Origin: Mycobacterium sp. 852002-51057_SCH5723018
GTDB lineage: Bacteria; Actinomycetota; Actinomycetes; Mycobacteriales; Mycobacteriaceae
Reading direction: 5' to 3'
Assembly: GCF_001667035.1 (NCBI RefSeq)
Contig: NZ_LZIR01000128.1
Location: 1-45,764 of the forward strand
DNA length: 45,764 nucleotides
Shown one piece after another: positions 8,516 to 16,716 of the stretch. Every line of letters begins with the position of its first letter. Positions within the stretch are counted from its first letter, which is position 1. The notes under the pieces were generated by a model. The model searched no databases. It was not told the DNA's origin and worked only from the letters and a program-made list of their open reading frames with translations. The position numbers were made by a program, and so were the translations under genes.

Positions 8516-8749
8516 ATGAAGAGGGCGATAATCGCCGTTTCGGCGGCAGCAGCGATAACACTGGCACCCCTCTTCGTTCCACCAGCACAAGCGCACGCCG
8601 ACGATCCGTGTGTCAGCATCACCGATCCCGCCGCCCACCAGGCTTGTACTAACGGATTCCTGCCCCACGACCCCACGCGCAGATATCTTCTGCGCGATTG
8701 CGAGGGGGCGAGCCCCCTTGACGGACAGGTGGGCCAAATTTGTGGGTAA
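8516..8749 (+). CDS. Small exported Cys-containing protein
   Basis: The 77-residue product has a clear Sec signal peptide: basic MKR start, a hydrophobic Ala/Leu core, and cleavage probably after AQAHA near residue 28. The mature part is about 49 residues with four cysteines (DPC, QAC, RDC, QIC) that could form two disulfides. It ends in cysteine then glycine. The ATG is preceded by GAAAGGAAGAACTG, a usable ribosome-binding site. I do not recognise a named family. Small four-cysteine exported proteins of this kind are common in mycobacteria. It lies inside the inserted segment beside the PPE gene, on the opposite strand, with tail-to-tail orientation. Confidence 0.65.
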   Translation: MKRAIIAVSAAAAITLAPLFVPPAQAHADDPCVSITDPAAHQACTNGFLPHDPTRRYLLRDCEGASPLDGQVGQICG

Positions 8750-8907
8750 CTTCTAGCGCCGAAACTCTGCGCCCCTGGACAAACACAGGGGCTAGATAAC
8801 ACTGCTACTTCCAAAGTCGTGCGCAAAAAGGTGCCGCGGCCTTTGGCTCGTCCGGTTGGTCCTCTGCTGAGATTCGCGCCCCCTACCCGGCCTGGTGGTC
8901 CTTCGTC

Positions 8908-9996
8908 TCATCCGCCCGCCGGAGGTCGCCGCATGATGGTGCCGAAGATCGGCGGTCCATAGCCTTTCTCTGCCGGCTTATCCTGCTGGGCCTTACGGGC
9001 GCCCGGCGGCATCGGCGGGACGAACATCGGGACCAGTGGAGCGCCGTCAGCTGCCGTTGCCATCAACGGCGCCTCTGCGGCAGAAAGCTGGATCGGGGAG
9101 GTGACCGCCGAAGGCGGGACCACAAGGTTGCCGACGTACATTCCCTTGCCCAGCGAAGCGGTGACAGAAGTCTCAGCGGCGGGCGCATAGGCAGCGGCAG
9201 CGTAGAGGTTGGGAACCCCTCCCACGGCCTCGGGACCGGTGAGGTTGTAGGCAATGGCCAGATTGCGGGGGGTGGCGGCCAGGACGTCCGGGTACTGACC
9301 GGGGAAGAAATCGTGGCCGCCCGTGAACACGTTTACAAAGGACTGCGGGTTAAAGAGACCGCTGCCGATCACGCTTTGCAGATAGCCGTTGACAGTCTGA
9401 ACGAACGGATTGTCGAAGATACCGGCCTGAGCGGGCGCTGCCGCCGCGGTCACTGCGGCCGTTTGGGCCGCGGTGGCGGTCGGAGTGGTCATCGGGGATG
9501 GGGGGTTAAACGTGGGCATCGCCATGGTCTGCAGGCTGGTTGCGTGATAGCCCAGCATGGCGGTCGTGTTGTCCGCCCACATCTGCATGTACTGGACCTC
9601 GGTGGCGGCGATGGCGGGCAAGTTGATGCCGAAGAAGTTTGTTGCGAGCAGATCAGCCAGCAGCGTGCGGTTGGCAGTGACCACGCTGGGATGCACTACA
9701 GCACTCTGGGTGGCGACGAATGAGCTGGCCATGGTGGTAGCCGCCATCGACATCTGAGCGGCCTGGACTGCGGTGCTGTGTAGCCAGGCGATGTAGGGAA
9801 CGGTAGACAGGGTCATCGCCCTCGCTGATGGTCCCTGCCAGGGAATGCCCGCCGCGGTGGAGGCGTAGTCAGCGGCGGTCTGTCCCAGCTCGGTCACCAG
9901 CTGTCGCCAGGCGTTGGCAGCGGTGAGCCACGATCCGGGCCCCGGCCCTGAATGAATCAGTGCTGATGTGATCTCGGGAGGAGCCCAGAAGTCCAC
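8908..9996 (-). CDS. PPE family protein
   Basis: The 362-residue protein begins VDFWAPPEITSALIHSGPG; the PPE signature is at residues 6-8. Residues 1 to about 165 form the helical PPE domain, including the AAxGIPWQGPSA and MWADNTTAMLGYH segments. In PPE proteins this domain pairs with a PE protein for export by a type VII (ESX) system. The C-terminal region has GMYVGNLVVPPSAVTSP, a degenerate form of the GxxSVPxxW signature, so it may belong to the PPE-SVP group. The end is Pro-rich. Start is GTG at 9994-9996. No PE partner lies next to it, so any partner must be encoded elsewhere. It sits inside the segment inserted between etfD and aspC, consistent with recent gain. Confidence 0.9.
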   Translation of the reverse strand: MDFWAPPEITSALIHSGPGPGSWLTAANAWRQLVTELGQTAADYASTAAGIPWQGPSARAMTLSTVPYIAWLHSTAVQAAQMSMAATTMASSFVATQSAVVHPSVVTANRTLLADLLATNFFGINLPAIAATEVQYMQMWADNTTAMLGYHATSLQTMAMPTFNPPSPMTTPTATAAQTAAVTAAAAPAQAGIFDNPFVQTVNGYLQSVIGSGLFNPQSFVNVFTGGHDFFPGQYPDVLAATPRNLAIAYNLTGPEAVGGVPNLYAAAAYAPAAETSVTASLGKGMYVGNLVVPPSAVTSPIQLSAAEAPLMATAADGAPLVPMFVPPMPPGARKAQQDKPAEKGYGPPIFGTIMRRPPAGG

Positions 9997-10442
9997 GGCT
10001 ACCCCGTCAAAGCTCCGAGTCGAGTCTCGATGCCCCCCATGCGGGGCCTCCCCTTTCGGTCAAGTTCGCGTATGGCGACGTGGCCCGATTCGTCGAAAGG
10101 AGCGTAAAAGCTTCCATATTGACTCACCAAGGAAAAGCGAAAAGGGAAGTGGTCAGTTTGAATAATCGAGTAGGGCGGCGATGTCGCGGTAGGTGCACCC
10201 GCGGTCGGTGACGCCAGCGCCCATCGCGGGGTGGTCTTGCGGCCACCGTTGTCCCTGATGAGCGTTGCTGGGGCCGGTTTCAAACTGACCCACTACCGCG
10301 GAAATTCCTCCGTCGAGGTGCGGGTTTCGTGCAACGACCTTTCGCAGTTGCCATGCCGGGTCGCCGCGCGAGCCGAGCTGCGGCACCCGGTTCGCGTACC
10401 GCCGGCGAGCGGGCAAGGCCTGGGTATCGAGCGCAGCGCCCG
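9997..10442. other. PPE upstream region and right part of the insertion
   Basis: No supported gene. The first about 150 bases should hold the PPE promoter and leader. The remainder has scattered short frames without ribosome-binding sites or recognisable products. Bases from about 10413 already resemble the 3' end of etfD: one frame reads KAWVSSAAPARPPGKR then stop, compared with KGLGIARGARPPGKR in the intact gene. Confidence 0.5.
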
Positions 10443-10523
10443 CCCGCCCGCCGGGCAAACGTTGATCACAGATTGAGGTCTGTCAGCAAATTCAATTGGA
10501 CAACAATGGCACCATAGGTGACG
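10443..10523 (+). repeat. Direct repeat copy B: etfD-like 3' end plus true aspC start
   Basis: This is the partner of 8124-8204. It contains a decayed etfD end and the functional start of aspC. The distance between copies is about 2.3 kb, which defines the size of the inserted or duplicated unit. Confidence 0.8.
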
Positions 10524-11797
10524 TGACTACTCACCAGCTGCCGGTGCACGGTTCCGGTTTCCAAGTCGGCCATCACCGGCAGCGGGCCTTCGCGCAGTCG
10601 TCGAAACTGCAGGACGTCCTGTACGAGATCCGCGGCCCGGTGCACCAGCATGCCGCGCGGCTGGAGGCCGAAGGCCACCGCATCCTGAAGCTCAACATCG
10701 GCAACCCGGCGCCGTTCGGCTTCGAGGCGCCCGACGTGATCATGCGCGACATGATCCAGGCCCTGCCGTACGCGCAGGGCTATTCCGACTCGCAGGGCAT
10801 CCTGTCCGCCCGGCGTGCGGTGGTCACCCGCTACGAGTTGGTCGACGGCTTTCCCCGGTTCGACGTTGACGACGTGTACCTGGGCAACGGGGTATCCGAG
10901 CTCATCACGATGACGCTGCAGGCCCTGCTCGATAACGGCGACCAGGTGCTGATCCCGTCGCCGGACTACCCGCTGTGGACCGCGTCGACCTCCCTGGCGG
11001 GCGGCACCCCCGTGCATTACCTGTGCGACGAGACCCAGAACTGGCAGCCCGACATCGCCGACCTGGAGTCCAAGATCACCGAGCGCACCAAGGCGCTGGT
11101 CGTGATCAACCCGAACAACCCGACCGGCGCGGTCTACAGCCGCGAAGTCCTCAGGCAGATGGTCGATCTGGCGCGCAAGCATCAGCTACTGCTTCTTGCC
11201 GACGAGATCTACGACAAGATCCTCTACGACGACGCCAAGCACATCAACGTGGCGTCGCTGGCGCCGGACATGTTGTGCCTGACCTTCAACGGCCTGTCGA
11301 AGGCCTACCGCGTAGCCGGTTATCGGGCCGGCTGGCTGGCGATCACCGGGCCCAAGGACCACGCCGGCAGTTTCATCGAGGGCGTCAGCCTGCTGGCGAA
11401 CATGCGTCTGTGCCCGAATGTGCCTGCGCAGCATGCCATTCAGGTCGCCCTCGGCGGTCACCAGAGCATCGAAGACCTGGTGCTTCCCGGTGGGCGGCTG
11501 CTCGAGCAGCGCGACGTCGCGTGGACCAAACTCAACGAGATCCCCGGGGTGTCCTGCGTCAAACCGGAGGGCGCGCTCTACACGTTTCCCCGCTTGGACC
11601 CTGAGGTCTACGAGGTCGAAGACGACGAGCAACTCGTCCTCGATCTGCTGTTGTCCGAGAAGATCCTGGTCACCCAGGGCACCGGATTCAATTGGCCCGA
11701 GCCGGATCACCTGCGCATCGTCACCCTGCCGTGGTCGCGCGACCTCGCCGCGGCGATCGAGCGGCTGGGCAACTTCCTCAGCAGCTATCGACAGTAA
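10496..11797 (+). CDS. aspC: Aspartate/alanine-type aminotransferase AspC
   Basis: The 433-residue protein is a class I/II PLP-dependent aminotransferase closely resembling M. tuberculosis Rv0337c along its whole length. The PLP lysine is in FNGLSKAYRVAGYRAGW (Lys about 269). The NPNNPTGAVYS motif, the ADEIYDKILYDD aspartate and the C-terminal LRIVTLPWSRD arginine are present. The enzyme moves an amino group between an amino acid and a 2-oxo acid in the cytoplasm. Start is TTG at 10496, giving MDNNGTIGDVTTHQLPVHG, which agrees with the known N-terminus. An in-frame GTG at 10523 is an alternative. The 5' end lies inside direct repeat B, so its promoter region was rearranged by the upstream insertion. 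Confidence 0.92.
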   Translation: MDNNGTIGDVTTHQLPVHGSGFQVGHHRQRAFAQSSKLQDVLYEIRGPVHQHAARLEAEGHRILKLNIGNPAPFGFEAPDVIMRDMIQALPYAQGYSDSQGILSARRAVVTRYELVDGFPRFDVDDVYLGNGVSELITMTLQALLDNGDQVLIPSPDYPLWTASTSLAGGTPVHYLCDETQNWQPDIADLESKITERTKALVVINPNNPTGAVYSREVLRQMVDLARKHQLLLLADEIYDKILYDDAKHINVASLAPDMLCLTFNGLSKAYRVAGYRAGWLAITGPKDHAGSFIEGVSLLANMRLCPNVPAQHAIQVALGGHQSIEDLVLPGGRLLEQRDVAWTKLNEIPGVSCVKPEGALYTFPRLDPEVYEVEDDEQLVLDLLLSEKILVTQGTGFNWPEPDHLRIVTLPWSRDLAAAIERLGNFLSSYRQ

Positions 11798-11833
11798 GGA
11801 AGTTCGCAGGCACCGCCCTCTACCCTCGACCGG

Positions 11834-13099
11834 GTGGCCCACTCACACTCGCACAACCTGTCGTCCGGCCCGTCGCCGCTGGATCCGCTGCCCGCCAAGA
11901 TCGTGGTCGGGCTGCTGGTTGCCATCGGTGTGGCCGTGATAGCCGGTGCGGTACTGCTGTGGCCGAGCCGCCAGCACGTTGACATCCCGATGCCGTTCCA
12001 GAACGCGGCCGGCGGCGCCGTGAGCACGGTGAGCGGGCATGTCCTCTCCAGCGGGCTGAGCGACTGCGGCAGCCCGTCGGCGGGTCAGGTGCTCACCACC
12101 GGGCCGCAGCCGGCCATCCCCGGGGCCGGGCAGTGCGTAGAAACCGTCGTCGGAATCGACTCCGGACCGAACGCGGGCGCCAAGACGCTCCTGGAGTCCT
12201 CCCCGGGCCCGGGCCAGCCGAAATTCGCGGCGGGAGACCACATCCGGCTCGTGCGGCAGGTCGACGACCAAGGCGCCACCAGCTACGCGTTCTACGATTT
12301 CGAACGTGGCTGGCCGCTGGTCGGGCTCGCCATCGCCTTCGCGGTGGTGATCGTCGCGGTGGCCCGCTGGCGTGGGCTATTGGCGCTGGTCGGCATCGTC
12401 GTCGCGTTCGCCGTGCTGGTGGTGTTTTTGCTGCCGGCGCTGCGCGACGGCGCACCCGCGATACCGGTGGCACTGGTGGCCTCGGCGGCCATCCTCTACG
12501 CGGTGATCTACCTCGCGCACGGCGTGAACCTGCGCACCAGTGCCGCCCTGCTGGGCACCCTGTCGGCGCTGCTGCTGGCCACGGGATTGTCCTGGGCGGC
12601 AATCGAATTGACGCACCTGACGGGGCTGTCGGACGAACAGAACAACGCGGTCAGCGCGTATCTGGGCAGCGTGTCCATCAGCGGCCTGCTGCTGGCCGGG
12701 TTCATCATCGGGTCGCTGGGGGTGCTCAACGACGTGACCGTGACGCAGGCGTCGACGGTGTTCGAGCTCGCCCATCTGGGGGGCTCACGGCGGGCCATCT
12801 TCCTGGGCGCGATCCGGGTGGGGCGCGATCACATCGCGAGCACCGTGTACACGCTGGTGCTGGCCTACGCCGGCAGTTCGCTCCCGCTGCTGTTGCTGTT
12901 CAGCGTCGCCAATCGCTCGCTCGGCGACGTGCTGATGAGCGAGAGCGTGGCCATCGAACTCGTGCGCTCCGCCGTGGGCGGCATCGCGCTGGCCCTGTCG
13001 GTGCCGCTGACGACGGCGATCGCCGCCGTGCTGGCCACGCCCGCCGAAATCAGCCCCGCTCCAACAACTCCAGCAGGTAGCCACCGTAGCCTGACTTGA
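11834..13099 (+). CDS. YibE/F-type multipass membrane protein
   Basis: This 421-residue protein has one N-terminal membrane helix (residues about 24-44). An extracytoplasmic region of about 110 residues follows, with two cysteines (SDCGSPSAG, GQCVETVVG). The C-terminal half has about seven further helices in the YibE/F pattern, including the SLGVLNDVTVTQAS motif and the GRDHIASTVYTLVLAYAG segment. Function is unproven; the family is often suggested to be a transporter. The start is GTG at 11834, 36 bp after aspC, so it may be co-transcribed with aspC. The His-rich MAHSHSHN start is notable. The 3' end overlaps rmlA tail-to-tail by 50 bp. Confidence 0.82.
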   Translation: MAHSHSHNLSSGPSPLDPLPAKIVVGLLVAIGVAVIAGAVLLWPSRQHVDIPMPFQNAAGGAVSTVSGHVLSSGLSDCGSPSAGQVLTTGPQPAIPGAGQCVETVVGIDSGPNAGAKTLLESSPGPGQPKFAAGDHIRLVRQVDDQGATSYAFYDFERGWPLVGLAIAFAVVIVAVARWRGLLALVGIVVAFAVLVVFLLPALRDGAPAIPVALVASAAILYAVIYLAHGVNLRTSAALLGTLSALLLATGLSWAAIELTHLTGLSDEQNNAVSAYLGSVSISGLLLAGFIIGSLGVLNDVTVTQASTVFELAHLGGSRRAIFLGAIRVGRDHIASTVYTLVLAYAGSSLPLLLLFSVANRSLGDVLMSESVAIELVRSAVGGIALALSVPLTTAIAAVLATPAEISPAPTTPAGSHRSLT

Positions 13100-13916
13100 C
13101 CAAGGTGTGCGCTCGCGAGGCCATCTCCTCGTCGGTGATCCAGCCCTGGCGCCACGCGATTTCCTCGGGGACGCTGACCTTCAGCCCCTGCCGCCGTTCC
13201 AGCGTGCGGACGTAGTCGCTGGCGTCCAGCAGCGAGTCGAACGTGCCGGTGTCCAGCCAAGCCGTCCCGCGGGCCATCACCTCGACATTGAGACGGCCCC
13301 GGTTGAGGTAAATCTGGTTGACCTCGGTGATCTCGTACTCGCCGCGCGCGGACTTCTTCAAGTTCTTGGCGATTTCGATCACATCGTTGTCGTAGAAGTA
13401 CAGGCCCGGCACCGCATACTGAGACTTCGGCGTGGCCGGCTTCTCCTCCAGCGACAGCGCCATGCCGTCGTCGCTGAACTCCACGACGCCGTAGGCCGAC
13501 GGGTTGGCCACCCAATAGGCGAAAATCGCGCCCCCGTCGATGGTTTGGAAGCGGCTCAGGCTGGTGCCCAGGCCCGGCCCGTAGAAAATGTTGTCCCCCA
13601 ACACCAAAGCCGCCGAATCGTTGCCCAGGTGGTCGGCGCCGAGCACGAAAGCCTGCGCCAGACCCTCGGGCTGCTGTTGCTGCACATAGGTGAGGTTGAG
13701 ACCGAAGTGCGAGCCGTCACCGAGGAGTCGCTGGAAGCCGGCGGCGTCATGGGGGGTGGTGATCACCAGGATGTCGCGGATCCCGGCCATCATCAGCGTG
13801 GACAGCGGGTAGTACACCATCGGCTTGTCGTAAACCGGGAGCAACTGCTTGCTGATGCCGATGGTGATCGGATGGAGACGGGTGCCCGACCCGCCCGCCA
13901 GGATGATTCCACGCAT
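13050..13916 (-). CDS. rmlA: Glucose-1-phosphate thymidylyltransferase RmlA
   Basis: This 288-residue enzyme joins glucose-1-phosphate to dTTP, giving dTDP-glucose. That is the first step to dTDP-rhamnose, which links arabinogalactan to peptidoglycan in mycobacteria. The nucleotide-binding signature GGSGTRLHPITIGISKQLLP is at residues 8-27. YDKPMVYYPLSTLM, ALVLGDNIFYG, the NPSAYGVVEF segment and EEKPATPKSQYAVPGLYFYD are all typical. Length equals the family norm. ATG start; the preceding gene stops 12 bp upstream, so it is the third gene of a minus-strand operon with the SnoaL-like and DinB-like genes. Its C-terminus overlaps the YibE/F gene. Confidence 0.96.
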   Translation of the reverse strand: MRGIILAGGSGTRLHPITIGISKQLLPVYDKPMVYYPLSTLMMAGIRDILVITTPHDAAGFQRLLGDGSHFGLNLTYVQQQQPEGLAQAFVLGADHLGNDSAALVLGDNIFYGPGLGTSLSRFQTIDGGAIFAYWVANPSAYGVVEFSDDGMALSLEEKPATPKSQYAVPGLYFYDNDVIEIAKNLKKSARGEYEITEVNQIYLNRGRLNVEVMARGTAWLDTGTFDSLLDASDYVRTLERRQGLKVSVPEEIAWRQGWITDEEMASRAHTLVKSGYGGYLLELLERG

Positions 13917-13928
13917 GAATGCCCTCTC

Positions 13929-14297
13929 CTAATTGACGAGGTCGGCCTCGGTGAGTTCGGTTGCCGCCAGCGCCGACGCCAAGTTGTCGTGCCGGAAGAC
14001 CGAGGTGACATGATCGCGAACCACCCGGAACGCCGACGCGGCGTCCGTGACGGCCCCGCCTGGCGTGCTGACCTTCTGTTCGACGACCACCACGCCGTCG
14101 TGCACATACATGCGGCCCAGCTCGGCCGTGCCTTCGAGGGCGGCGGCCCACCTGCGCAGCGCCTCGTGGCCCTGGGCGGCCCCATGAGCGTCGCCGATCT
14201 CGATGTCGTCGCTGGACAAGGCCACCAAGGTTTCCATGTCGGCAGCGTTGAGCGCGTCGTGCCACGCCAGGACGGTGGCGATCTCCGATGTGGTCAT
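13929..14297 (-). CDS. SnoaL-like (NTF2-fold) small protein, Rv0333-like
   Basis: The 122-residue protein starts MTTSEIATVLAWHDALNAAD. It shows the cone-fold pattern of SnoaL/NTF2 proteins: an N-terminal helix, VALSSDDIEIGDAHG, a Gly-rich GHEALRRWA helix, then antiparallel strands (YVHDGVVVVEQKV). No catalytic residue can be assigned. Size and position beside rmlA correspond to M. tuberculosis Rv0333. ATG at 14295-14297 was chosen; the open frame extends further upstream but runs into the preceding gene. It lies 29 bp after the DinB-like gene and 12 bp before rmlA, so all three are probably one transcript. Confidence 0.72.
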   Translation of the reverse strand: MTTSEIATVLAWHDALNAADMETLVALSSDDIEIGDAHGAAQGHEALRRWAAALEGTAELGRMYVHDGVVVVEQKVSTPGGAVTDAASAFRVVRDHVTSVFRHDNLASALAATELTEADLVN

Positions 14298-14326
14298 GGT
14301 CAGCAAGGTACCGTGTCGCGGCTGGC

Positions 14327-15082
14327 TTAAAAGGGGGTACGGTCCAGCCAGTTCTGCCACACGGTCTGGTCGCCGAACAGCTCGATACCGGTGTCGGCCA
14401 GCGGCACGCGGCGCGTCACCGCCAAAAGGAGTTCGGCGGCGGCGCCGCGCAAGGCGACGCTCCCCTTGCCGTGCTGGTGCGACCAGGCGATCCGGCCCTC
14501 GTCCACGGCGAGGTTCCATTCGCCGGCTTCCCCGAGTCCTGGATCGGTGGCGTGCAGGTGCACGGTGTTGCCGTCCTCGAGCGGCAGCGGCGCTCCCTCA
14601 CTCCCGGCCTGAATCGCTACTCGCTCAAGCCATTCCGTGAGGCCGTCGGCGGCTATCGTCGGGTCCAGCGTGAACTCGGCGCCGATCGCGAGGGCGGCAT
14701 CGGCGCGGTGCACCGCCGCTTCGTGCAGCCTGCGCCGGATCCACCAGTTGGCCGGGCGCGGCCCGAGGAAGGTCCACACCGGCGTCTCCACGCCCGTCAG
14801 CTCGACGGCGTCGACCAGCCGCCGCGCGCCGCCATGCAGCCAGGAGATCGCGTCGGCGGGATCCGGTGGCGGCTTGCCACCCTCGACGGTGCGGGGATCG
14901 AGCATGTGGTCGAGGCGGTCGCGCACGATCTGGGCCGCCCAGCGATCGCCGCGGCCGACGTGGCGCAACAACTGGGTGAGTGTCCAGCCCGGGCACGTCG
15001 GTACCGGTGTGGATCCGTCGGCGTCGCGGAAAAGCTCCGCGAAAGCGCTGTTCTCGGCGAGGAATGCGGTGGCATAGTCCAC
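14327..15082 (-). CDS. Maleylpyruvate isomerase/DinB-like family protein, Rv0332-like
   Basis: The 251-residue protein begins VDYATAFLAENSAFAELF. It carries the actinobacterial mycothiol-dependent maleylpyruvate isomerase N-terminal (DinB-like four-helix) pattern, with PVPTCPGWTLTQLLRHVG at about residues 30-47; His in this segment is a typical metal ligand. A C-terminal domain follows (GNTVHLHATDPG, then an SCP2-like AAELLLAVTRR stretch). Most members have no known substrate. It is first in the operon leading to rmlA. Start is GTG at 15080-15082. The divergent DUF222/HNH gene begins about 100 bp away, so both promoters lie in 15083-15183. Confidence 0.75.
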   Translation of the reverse strand: MDYATAFLAENSAFAELFRDADGSTPVPTCPGWTLTQLLRHVGRGDRWAAQIVRDRLDHMLDPRTVEGGKPPPDPADAISWLHGGARRLVDAVELTGVETPVWTFLGPRPANWWIRRRLHEAAVHRADAALAIGAEFTLDPTIAADGLTEWLERVAIQAGSEGAPLPLEDGNTVHLHATDPGLGEAGEWNLAVDEGRIAWSHQHGKGSVALRGAAAELLLAVTRRVPLADTGIELFGDQTVWQNWLDRTPF

Positions 15083-15183
15083 GCGGTCAGGCTACCCGGC
15101 GAGTTATCCACAGTTGGAAGTTCATCCACAATCTGGCTCTAGGATGCGGCACTTTCACGCAGCCACTGGCTACTCTCGAACAT

Positions 15184-16716
15184 ATGTGCGATTCCCAGTT
15201 GCCAACCACCGAGTCGCTGGCGCGTGCCGACGACGCGGCGGTGGTGTCTGCGATCGCGGAGTGCGCCCGCGCGGAGGCAGCCGCCGGGGCCCGGCGGCTG
15301 GCGGCCATCGCCGAGTTGGTGCGCCGCCACGCCGACGGTCCCACCGACTGTGCGCATTGGTCTTGTGATAATTGGGACGCGATGACCGCCGAAGTCGCAG
15401 CCGCCCAAGGGATTAGCCACGCCATGGCCTCGGGCCAGATGTATTTGGCGGTGGCGCTGCGCGACCGGCTGCCCCGGGTAGGGGCCCTGTTCTCCGAGGG
15501 CGCCATCAGCGCTCGGCTGGCCAGTGCCATCGTGTGGCACACCGACCTGATCAAAGACCCTGACGCAATGCAGCGGGTCGACGAGATGCTGGCCGACGCC
15601 GCAACGAGACTGGGTGCGCTGTCGGTCACCAAGACCGCCCAGGCCATCGACGCCATCGTTGACCGCCATGATCCCGCGGCGGTGCGCCGCGCCCGTGCCG
15701 CCGCGCGAGGCCGCGACGTGGTTATCACGCCAGGGAACGACCAGTCAGGCACCGCACACTTGTGGGGATCGATGTTCGCCACCGATGCGGCCATTTTGGA
15801 CCGCAGGCTGACGCAGATGGCCCACGAGGTATGTGATGACGATCCGCGCACCATCGCCCAACGCCGCGCCGACGCGCTGGGTGCCCTGGGTGCCGGCGCC
15901 GACCGGCTTGCTTGTGGCTGCGGACACGCTGATTGCCCGGCGAGCAGACAGGCCGACGAGCGGGCGACCAACGTGATCATCCATGTCGTCGCTCACGAGG
16001 ACACGCTGGAGGCCGAGCCGGACCCGCACACCTCCGGGGAGCGCGCGCCGCGGCCCATCACGCCGGACATGACCCTGGCCGACGTGCTGGCCCCCGACCC
16101 CGAACCCGACCTCCCGACCGAACGCAAACCCGCGGCCCACCACAGCGGCGGCACCATACCGGCCCCGAAGGTGGCCGAGCTGATCCGCAACGGCGCCAAA
16201 GTCCGACAGCTGCGCCATCCGGGGAACGCGCCACCCGAGCCCGGGTACCGCCCCTCGGCCGAACTCGAGCGCTTTGTCCGCTGTCGCGATATGACCTGTC
16301 GGTTCCCTGGCTGCGACCGCCCCGCCGAGTTCGCCGACATCGACCACACCAACCCCTACCCCATCGGGCCAACGCACGCGTCAAACCTGAAATGCCTGTG
16401 CCGAAAACACCATCTGCTCAAGACTTTTTGGCCAAAATGGCACGACGAGCAACACCCAGACGGCACCGTCGTGTGGACCTCGCCTACCGGACGGCGATAT
16501 GTGACCCGGCCGGGCAGCCGGCTGCTGTTCCCCACCCTGTGCTTGCCAACCGGCGAATTACCCACTGTCGCAATGGGACAGCCACCATCTGCGCAGCGGG
16601 GGCTGATGATGCCGACCCGCCGCCGAACCCGAGAACAAGACCGCACCCGCCGCATCGACGCCGAACGCGCGCTCAACGCCGAACCGGTCGCCGAACGCAG
16701 ACCGCCGCCCTGCTAG
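15184..16716 (+). CDS. DUF222/HNH endonuclease protein of the 13E12 repeat family
   Basis: The 510-residue protein has the DUF222 domain in its first about 330 residues. A C-terminal HNH domain follows at about residues 365-430, with CRFPGCDRPAEFADIDHTNP and then NLKCLCRKHHLLKTFW. Paired cysteines and the DIDH catalytic histidine are intact. These genes are dispersed and repeated in mycobacteria, and their role in DNA mobility is suspected but unproven. The start MCDSQLPTTESLARADDAA at ATG 15184 matches the family. An open frame 200 bp further upstream overlaps the divergent gene and is not used. It occupies the place of several genes found between Rv0332 and Rv0322 in M. tuberculosis. Its stop overlaps that of udgA in a shared CTAG. 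Confidence 0.88.
   Translation: MCDSQLPTTESLARADDAAVVSAIAECARAEAAAGARRLAAIAELVRRHADGPTDCAHWSCDNWDAMTAEVAAAQGISHAMASGQMYLAVALRDRLPRVGALFSEGAISARLASAIVWHTDLIKDPDAMQRVDEMLADAATRLGALSVTKTAQAIDAIVDRHDPAAVRRARAAARGRDVVITPGNDQSGTAHLWGSMFATDAAILDRRLTQMAHEVCDDDPRTIAQRRADALGALGAGADRLACGCGHADCPASRQADERATNVIIHVVAHEDTLEAEPDPHTSGERAPRPITPDMTLADVLAPDPEPDLPTERKPAAHHSGGTIPAPKVAELIRNGAKVRQLRHPGNAPPEPGYRPSAELERFVRCRDMTCRFPGCDRPAEFADIDHTNPYPIGPTHASNLKCLCRKHHLLKTFWPKWHDEQHPDGTVVWTSPTGRRYVTRPGSRLLFPTLCLPTGELPTVAMGQPPSAQRGLMMPTRRRTREQDRTRRIDAERALNAEPVAERRPPPC

Noticed and set aside
15184..16716. The DUF222/HNH gene as an insertion sequence
   Set aside because: No terminal inverted repeats or target duplication were seen around it. 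It is a single gene of a dispersed family.
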